DNA of 64,000 bases from Moniliophthora roreri (Eukaryota > Basidiomycota > Agaricomycetes > Agaricales > Marasmiaceae). The stretch is taken from positions 124,001-188,000 of the forward strand of contig LATX02000246.1 of assembly GCA_001466705.2 (NCBI GenBank), in the 5' to 3' direction. The translations under genes and the position numbers were made by a program. The first letter of the stretch is position 1, and each line of letters opens with the position of its first letter. Shown here piece by piece: positions 58,455 through 64,000 of this stretch. The notes below the pieces were generated by a model. The model was not told where the DNA came from. It was given only the letters and a program-made list of their open reading frames with translations, and made no database searches.

Positions 58455-60006
58455 TCAGCGGGTAACTTGGTATTTGCCTCTAGATTCGGTGCCCGAAGTT
58501 GCGATTTGCGGTTCAGTGGCGACACGACTGCCAATCTTTGAATCCACAGTATCCTGATTGAGGAATGAATAGCGCATTCGGAGTGGGAGGGTAGATACGC
58601 ACCGTCAACCCGTAGCTGGTATCGTCCAACCTACTTGGGAATGTACTCGGCACCCAGCTCGAAAATATATCAGAATCACTTTGTGCGACCGACAACGGAA
58701 TAGGAGCTCCTTGGTTATTCTGTTCAAGGTTCGCTGCAACGTTGACGCTCGTTCTTCGTCCAGTAGGAGTAGTGCCCCTTGCTCCATTAATACTAATTCG
58801 AGCGTTCAAAGTCGCCAAAAGTGAATTGGAGTAAAGCTTCGCGGCAACTAAAGCTGGTACAACAGCATAGATCTCTTTCGGGAAGAGGAGGAAGAGAGAG
58901 GGTTGAAGAAGTGACATTATAGCTATATAGCGAGTCGTCAGTTGATAATGACAACAATGACCTATGGATTTACGCGCACCGATGAGACTTCCCGTCTCCA
59001 TTGCAAGCCGGCTAAGCTGTCTGACTAGATTACGGGCTCGTCTGAATGTGGTGTCAAGTTGGGAGAGCTGCGGATTGGAAGTTGGGATAAGTCCAAAAAG
59101 GACATCGTGTCGGAAAGTGGTCATATGCAACTCACAGCATAAACCATCGTTACAGCGATGAGAATGTCTGCGGTTGTATTGGAAGCGTTCCAAATCTGGG
59201 AAGTAGAGTAAGCCATCGGAGAGTCAAAACTAAGAGATTTAAGCTCACATACGCGGGAATGGGAGACCATGGGGTACTGAGATCAGGTGCGAAAGACTTC
59301 ATAGTCTTCAGGGTAATAGCTGCGGCTATACCGCTGGCAAACTGAGTAAGAGATAGCTAAAGTAGGGAAAGAGCTATGAATATGTCCGAGACAGTTTAAG
59401 AATATGGCTCACTAGCACGATAGTTCCGGGTATTATTTTAGACCTGGGTAACAGAGTGTGAATTCGGTTTGCGAAGTAGACTTGGAACACGAGTGCAACT
59501 GTAGTACGAGGTGAACGCCAGACGTCTCAGGCTTGAAACGCTCACGAACCTAATGCATCGAGGACATAGGTATCAAGCCACAAGTTGCGCACCTTGGTCA
59601 GGGAGGCGGGATCTGCAGCAAAACCCAACACAAAGGGCTGAGAGGCACCGTGAGTGAGAGAAATTGTCTGGGCTGTTTCCAAGAGGTAGAGGCCGTAGAC
59701 GAGAGTCTGAGTTAGTAAATTGTCGTTTGGGAATGCCGTCCAGTAAAGGTCTTGGGGATTTCATGTCATTGTCAGTGACGCAGCATTGATATGGAAAACA
59801 CAAGCACATACAAACTTGAACATTGAGCACGCCGTACAGGCCCCAGTTCAACATGTAGCCTAATAGCTGTATCGCATGAAATGTAAGACGCTGCTGAAAG
59901 TAAGGAATAACGCACCAAGGGTCCTGCACTAACAATCGCAAGATTAACAGTAGGAACGGAGAAGGAATTGATTTGCTTACTGGTGTGCTACTTGGTGACC
60001 GTCCAT
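58455..60006 (-). CDS. DUF6534-type 7-TM protein, gene G
   Basis: Ten exons splice to 351 aa: 60006-59981, 59928-59916, 59866-59812, 59750-59550, 59498-59413, 59356-59249, 59195-59136, 59067-58980, 58922-58603, 58553-58455. Blocks: HAGPL micro-exon, LLGYMLNWGLYGVLNVQV, YWTAFPNDNLLTQTLVYGLY, LVFQVYFANRIHTLL, LSLTQFASGIAAAITL, ADILIAVTMVYA, LSQLDTTFRRARNL, VAAKLYSNSLLATLNARISI, then WVPSTFPSRLDDTSYGLT and a last exon DTVDSKIGSRVATEPQ. It is closest to E in tail structure. Intact, on the minus strand at the far edge of the family, with the FHA gene lying between it and F. Confidence 0.9.
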
Positions 60007-60267
60007 GATGCAGGGGGAGAGAATAACTATGACGCTAGGAAGGCTGAAGCATCATCTTTAAGCACATATTTGCTACATTCCTGTGTAAGGGTCGAAAAAA
60101 TAAACGACCTTTACTAACCACGAATGTGTCGGTATCGGATCGGACTATATATGTATGTGTTACAGCATTGCACGGGTGCAAATCTAGGAGCGCCAGATCT
60201 GTGGCCAGCTGTACGGGGCGGGGAAACAGGGTCTTGAGTCAAATCCAGGATTTGACCGATTACTTAA

Positions 60268-61773
60268 GGTGCCGTTCGATGGCACCATGGACGTCCTATC
60301 CGCTTCCGAGTACGATAACGGGAGATCGATGACGCCGAAACGGATGCTGGGCGGATAGTCACACATGAGTAGGGGTGCCAACGGTCCGGCTCGCTCCCCG
60401 GCTAAGCGGCTCCGGAGCCGAGCCAGACAGAGCCGCTCACCTTAACGGCTCCAGTTGAGCCATTTAGGTGAGCGGCTCCTGGGCGGCTTCGAGCGGCTAA
60501 GCCACAGCTGAGCCGATAAATTATTCAGTCCACAGGTTTAACCAGAAAGAGTAGGTTCTGGTAGTAAAACATTAAGGTATAGGTTGGACCAAACACGAGG
60601 AGAGCTGGGATCTGTGACCTGGGAAAATTGGGGATTCCCATGGCTGCTGTACCTGGTCTCTACCTCTTACCACCAGCGCCGCGGGTGTAGATGTTCAAAG
60701 GTATGCATTTTTTCAGCTCTGTACATTCATTTACTAACTTGACTATCGTAAGGCTACACTCAAAGGGCAGAAAAAAGCAGGATGGAGATGCAAGAAGTGT
60801 GAGGAAGATGGGGTATTAGGTGCACCACCATTTTCAATCTTCTTTGATCTTTTTTGAGATCTTACAACCTCTAGTAGGTACCTTGCTCATTCGTGTCCTC
60901 GTCTACACCAGCTGCTGTCATTCTTGAACCTCACAATTACCCACTACCTGCCCCAATGTTGTGCCAAGCTTCCGGCCCCAGCCACCAGTGCCCAGAGACT
61001 CTGGTCAAGATATCCAGGTGTTTTCTGAACATTTGTGGCCTTGCTGAGTCTCGGCGAGGTGTTTTCCCTGTTCATTTGTGCATCACCAGGACTTTGCCCA
61101 CTTCTGCACTACCTGTATCCCCATTTCAGCCTCTGAACTCTTAGAATGATGTATTCATCATTTTTCGTGGTTCCAGAGGCTAAAAAAAGGATCCCAGGGC
61201 AAGACGTGGGGATATAGTCTGGTGATGTCATTTTTCCTCAGATTCATGCACTCCCACCGACTTCACCCTGCTTCCAGCATGAACCAGTAGCAAACCAGGA
61301 CATCACAGATGCGTCTGAGTCACCAAACCCATTCAAAAAGAAAAAAACCCTGTGAGCCATTGGCTTAGCGGCTCCAGAGCTGCTAACTGAGCTGAGCTGT
61401 GCTGTTGGCACCCCTACACATGAGTCACATCATCCTTGTAGATAGATTGATAGATAATTGATCAACTTTGTTCTTCTTTCCTTCATCGTCGCGCAGTTCT
61501 TAATGATCAGCACACTGGCAATGAACGTTGGTTCTCTGAGCAGCTTATGAAAGGATTGATGAATAAAGACTGATAAGATGGGTAAGAAGAAGCAAGAGAT
61601 GCTGAGAATGCAAGTTTACAAGAGTCTAAATGGGCATGACATGGAAAGGATGGGAAATCTGGTGCCATTGAACAGCTCTCATATGATATAGGAAATTATT
61701 TTCGGTTGGGAAATCGGATGGTGACTGTTTTGGCTTGATCCGACTAGTTTACACAGTGCCATCAAACAGGCCC
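60268..61773 (-). mobile_element. PIF/Harbinger-type MITE, copy 2, interrupted
   Basis: Inverted relative to copy 1. TAA duplications flank it (60265-60267 and 61774-61776). Left end GGTGCCGTTCGATGGCACC, right end CAAACAGGCCC. Without the nested hAT insertion and one 8-bp duplication it is 451 bp, matching copies 1 (453 bp) and 3 (446 bp). Internal sequence matches copy 1 on both sides of the insertion. Confidence 0.85.
60370..61416. mobile_element. hAT-type element nested in the MITE (1,047 bp)
   Basis: Perfect 8-bp duplications CACATGAG (60362-60369 and 61417-61424). Termini TAGGGGTGCCAAC and GTTGGCACCCCTA are exact inverted repeats fitting the hAT consensus. Subterminal regions are packed with AGCGGCTC-type motifs. 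A short frame near 60770-60820 reads KKAGWRCKKCEEDGV, reminiscent of a BED-finger start, but no transposase core follows, so it is probably a deleted, non-autonomous copy. Confidence 0.85.
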
Positions 61774-62168
61774 TAAGCTGACTGAATTTTGCTGGACACA
61801 ACAGGTTAAATGAGAGCAAAGTATAACATCCAACTTCATCTATCATGGATCTGACTGCCCCAGGGAAGTGAGCTAGTGGTTGGGCTAAGGATGAGTGAAA
61901 CTTGGCTGGGAACACAGAGAGATCATGCGGGTGGGTACCGTCCTGAAGCCATGTGATCTCTCAATGAATTTCACTCACTGAGTCCGAGAATCCAATTCAG
62001 TTCAAGCTCAAGTAATTGTCTGACTATCCAGTGATCTGATTTGCAGTGGTATTTGATTGAATGCTGAGTCTCCAAACTTGTTGACATAATTTGTGGGGAG
62101 AGTGGATTTGTGCTGTATAGATAGATGATATCAAACTTGGAAACTTGATACCTACTCCAATACAGTAA
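61774..62168. other. repeat-rich, no gene
   Basis: Holds one copy (61831-61937) of a sequence repeated at 62887-62995. Otherwise unassigned. Confidence 0.4.
61831..61937 (+). repeat. dispersed repeat, copy 1
   Basis: Shares TGGATCTGACTGCCCCAGGG, GAGCTAGTGGTTGGGCT, GGAACAC and GAGAGATCA blocks with 62887-62995, same orientation. Class unknown. Confidence 0.65.
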
Positions 62169-62614
62169 GGCCCTGTTCGATGGCACTGGTTTGTTACAAA
62201 ATTGTAGCCATCCAATCTCTCCACAAAATAGATCTAATTTTTTTTTTTTTTTTTTTTAAAAAATTTTGACCAGCTGTTCAATAGCATTAGTTCCACTTGT
62301 CACATGCAGAAGCCTGGATGCCAGCCATAAACAGTAAGTAACTATCTTCTCAGGTCCAAATTCATTACTGTGTGAAGACCGATATTCACTTCTACTCAAT
62401 ATCAAGTCTTTGACATGTCTAGGGTTCTGGGAACCACATCATATACCTTATATTTCTCTCAGATGCATCTTTACCTTCCAATCACGTGATACACACAAAT
62501 GTGTGACACTGTATGACTCCAGACTGAGCATCTGAGTTGGCCTCTTTGGGGATTTTCTCCCATCAACCTTATGCAGACATAGATAGGACGTCCGTGGTGC
62601 CATCAAACGGCACC
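62169..62614 (+). mobile_element. PIF/Harbinger-type MITE, copy 3
   Basis: 446 bp with TAA duplications (62166-62168 and 62615-62617). Left end GGCCCTGTTCGATGGCAC, right end GTGCCATCAAACGGCACC. The right third matches copies 1 and 2 (GATAGGACGTCCGTGGTGCC); the interior has diverged and contains a run of 20 T (62238-62257). Confidence 0.82.
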
Positions 62615-64000
62615 TAAAGCTCTGGGCTTGCTGCTGAGACAATCATGCCGATCATGCTGCTCATGCCCCGGAAAGTCGGCTGATTGTGAAATTTCCAACT
62701 GAAATAGGCAGAAGGGTGGGTGAAAGTGAGATCTTGAAGGTGGATGGTGCTGAAAATCTGACTGTTCTGACTGTCAGGTGGAGGAGCTGAAAGAAACAAG
62801 GCCAGCTTAGTCAGCCCACTAGCCGCTCAGTTGGAACGCTGATGCTGACACCTGGCTTCACTTGCAGTGTTGGCATCTACACTTCATCCAACTTTGTCTA
62901 TTGTGGATCTGACTGCCCCAGGGACACAGTGAGCTAGTGGTTGGGCTGAGGACGAGCGAAGCTCAGCCAGGAACACGGAGAGATCACGCTGCCCACCCAT
63001 GAGCCAAGGAATGACCCTGCGGCGTGAACTTGATGCAAAGCCCAACCTAAGGGACGAGGCTCACTGCCTGGGCACTGTCCAGATTCATCAAATGCATCAT
63101 GTCAGCTCAATGCCAAAAGATCCTATTTCCTTGGACCTTCAGCTGGCAACTCGCTCCACAGTTTCTTCAAGCTATACCAGTTAATATCTTGATAGTGCTT
63201 CATGCATTTTCTTCTCCTATTCAGACTCCTGGCTTAGGTTCTCTCTGATAGCTCCAGCTGGTGACCTATTCCTTAGTGATATATGAATGCATCCAGGATG
63301 TTGAGCAGCAGAATTTCAAGAGTAGTGCTATAGCTAGCATTCCTGGAAGAGGTCACAATGCCTTAGGGACTTGGACAGACTTCTCCATAAGCCATGATCA
63401 TGGAATAAGTTCAGACAAGTGGAACAGCTCCAGCCTCACTATTAAGCTCTGTTTATGGGTGTCAGGTGCCGGATTCAGCCACATTGTGATTTTCAGGCTT
63501 GAGTCTGACAGGCCTCAAAGCTTATTGACTGCTGGGAACCTCTAGACACCAACATACTCTAATTATAGTCATCTTATCTACCATTATCTTCTATCGGAGC
63601 ACTAGCATCAGCTGTGCTCCACTGGAGCAGTAGAGTTGATTTGCCTGAACATGATTGGGTACTCCTGTACCCTCTATGAGTGCTTTGAATGTCATAGGTT
63701 ATGAAGGACCTGTTTGCACAAAGGGTCACAATGGTCATTGATCCTGAAGCAGAAACTTTGTGCAAGGAATCTTATATTGGAATAGTGTGTGCATATTCTT
63801 GAGTTTGTAAGACAGCCAGACTCGTCAAGTGCCTGACAGGCCTGAAAGGGTCTCAAAATGCCTGGGTATGGTTGTGTTGCTACCTAACTAAGAGCCCCTT
63901 TAGCTGCTGCAGAACAGAAATCATGAAAGTCCCAGCATATCTGTGCCAGAGAGGTACTACCAATCGCGCTACAGCAACAAACTGATGAATGTAAACCAAA
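62615..64000. other. no gene recognised; one repeat copy
   Basis: Contains the second repeat copy at 62887-62995. The longest open frames (62999-63184 and 63261-63545) have no recognisable features. May be further transposon-derived DNA continuing beyond the window. Confidence 0.35.
62887..62995 (+). repeat. dispersed repeat, copy 2
   Basis: Second copy of the 61831-61937 repeat, with transitions and a few small indels. Confidence 0.65.

Noticed and set aside
63462..63476. CAGGTGCCGGAT-like string resembling the terminus of the element at 18012
   Set aside because: Only the first dozen bases match, and there is no following AAATATTTAACG or partner end; a chance match.
1..64000. CRISPR arrays, bacterial operons, or a bacterial-type defence island
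   Set aside because: No regular spaced repeats; intron-rich genes and element types are clearly fungal.

Overview
The window looks like genomic DNA of a filamentous basidiomycete, most likely an Agaricomycete. Coding regions are cut by many short introns of about 45-75 nt with canonical GT-AG ends. The genes include a class V type chitin synthase with a myosin motor, a GT15 Golgi mannosyltransferase, and multi-copy 7-TM proteins of the DUF6534 type known from basidiomycetes. DNA-transposon relics and a Ty1/copia element are also present. Five isolated N characters (1235, 2615, 4200, 5207, 19108) mark assembly joins. Four of them (2615, 4200, 5207, 19108) lie in or beside duplicated repeat sequence, so part of the apparent duplication is an assembly effect. 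All gene models were spliced by eye and checked only for reading-frame continuity.

Layout. 1-5420: 3' part of a Ty1/copia element (integrase, reverse transcriptase, RNase H), LTR copies, and an orphan first exon trapped between LTR pieces. 5421-7119: no clear gene. 7120-8573: GT15 mannosyltransferase. 8574-11666: an unresolved minus-strand candidate and degenerate repeat. 11667-13035: DUF6534 gene A. 15226-16802: intact 7-TM protein of a second, unnamed family; a pseudogene paralogue lies at 25650-27113 and a further remnant at 25266-25560. 17313-24936: three members of an HNH-nuclease-fold family. One has recognisable HNH residues (22897-24936). Two minus-strand paralogues have lost them, and one of these carries a hAT-like element in an intron plus a frameshift. 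27845-34449: 13-exon chitin synthase of 1,936 aa. 36360-36812: PIF/Harbinger-type MITE. 36827-44779: tandem segmental duplication carrying DUF6534 genes B and C. 46191-53530: DUF6534 genes D, E and F. 54326-58042: FHA-domain protein with serial exons that each encode one KTP-type motif. 58455-60006: DUF6534 gene G. 60268-64000: nested MITEs and other repeats, with no gene recognised.

The main theme is local gene-family expansion and decay. Seven DUF6534 7-TM genes share one exon architecture, position by position and phase by phase. Around them, recent tandem duplication, transposon insertion, splice-site loss, nonsense codons and frameshifts catch copies at different stages. No operon-like or pathway logic links the families; the chitin synthase, mannosyltransferase and FHA protein look like single housekeeping genes embedded in a duplicating region.
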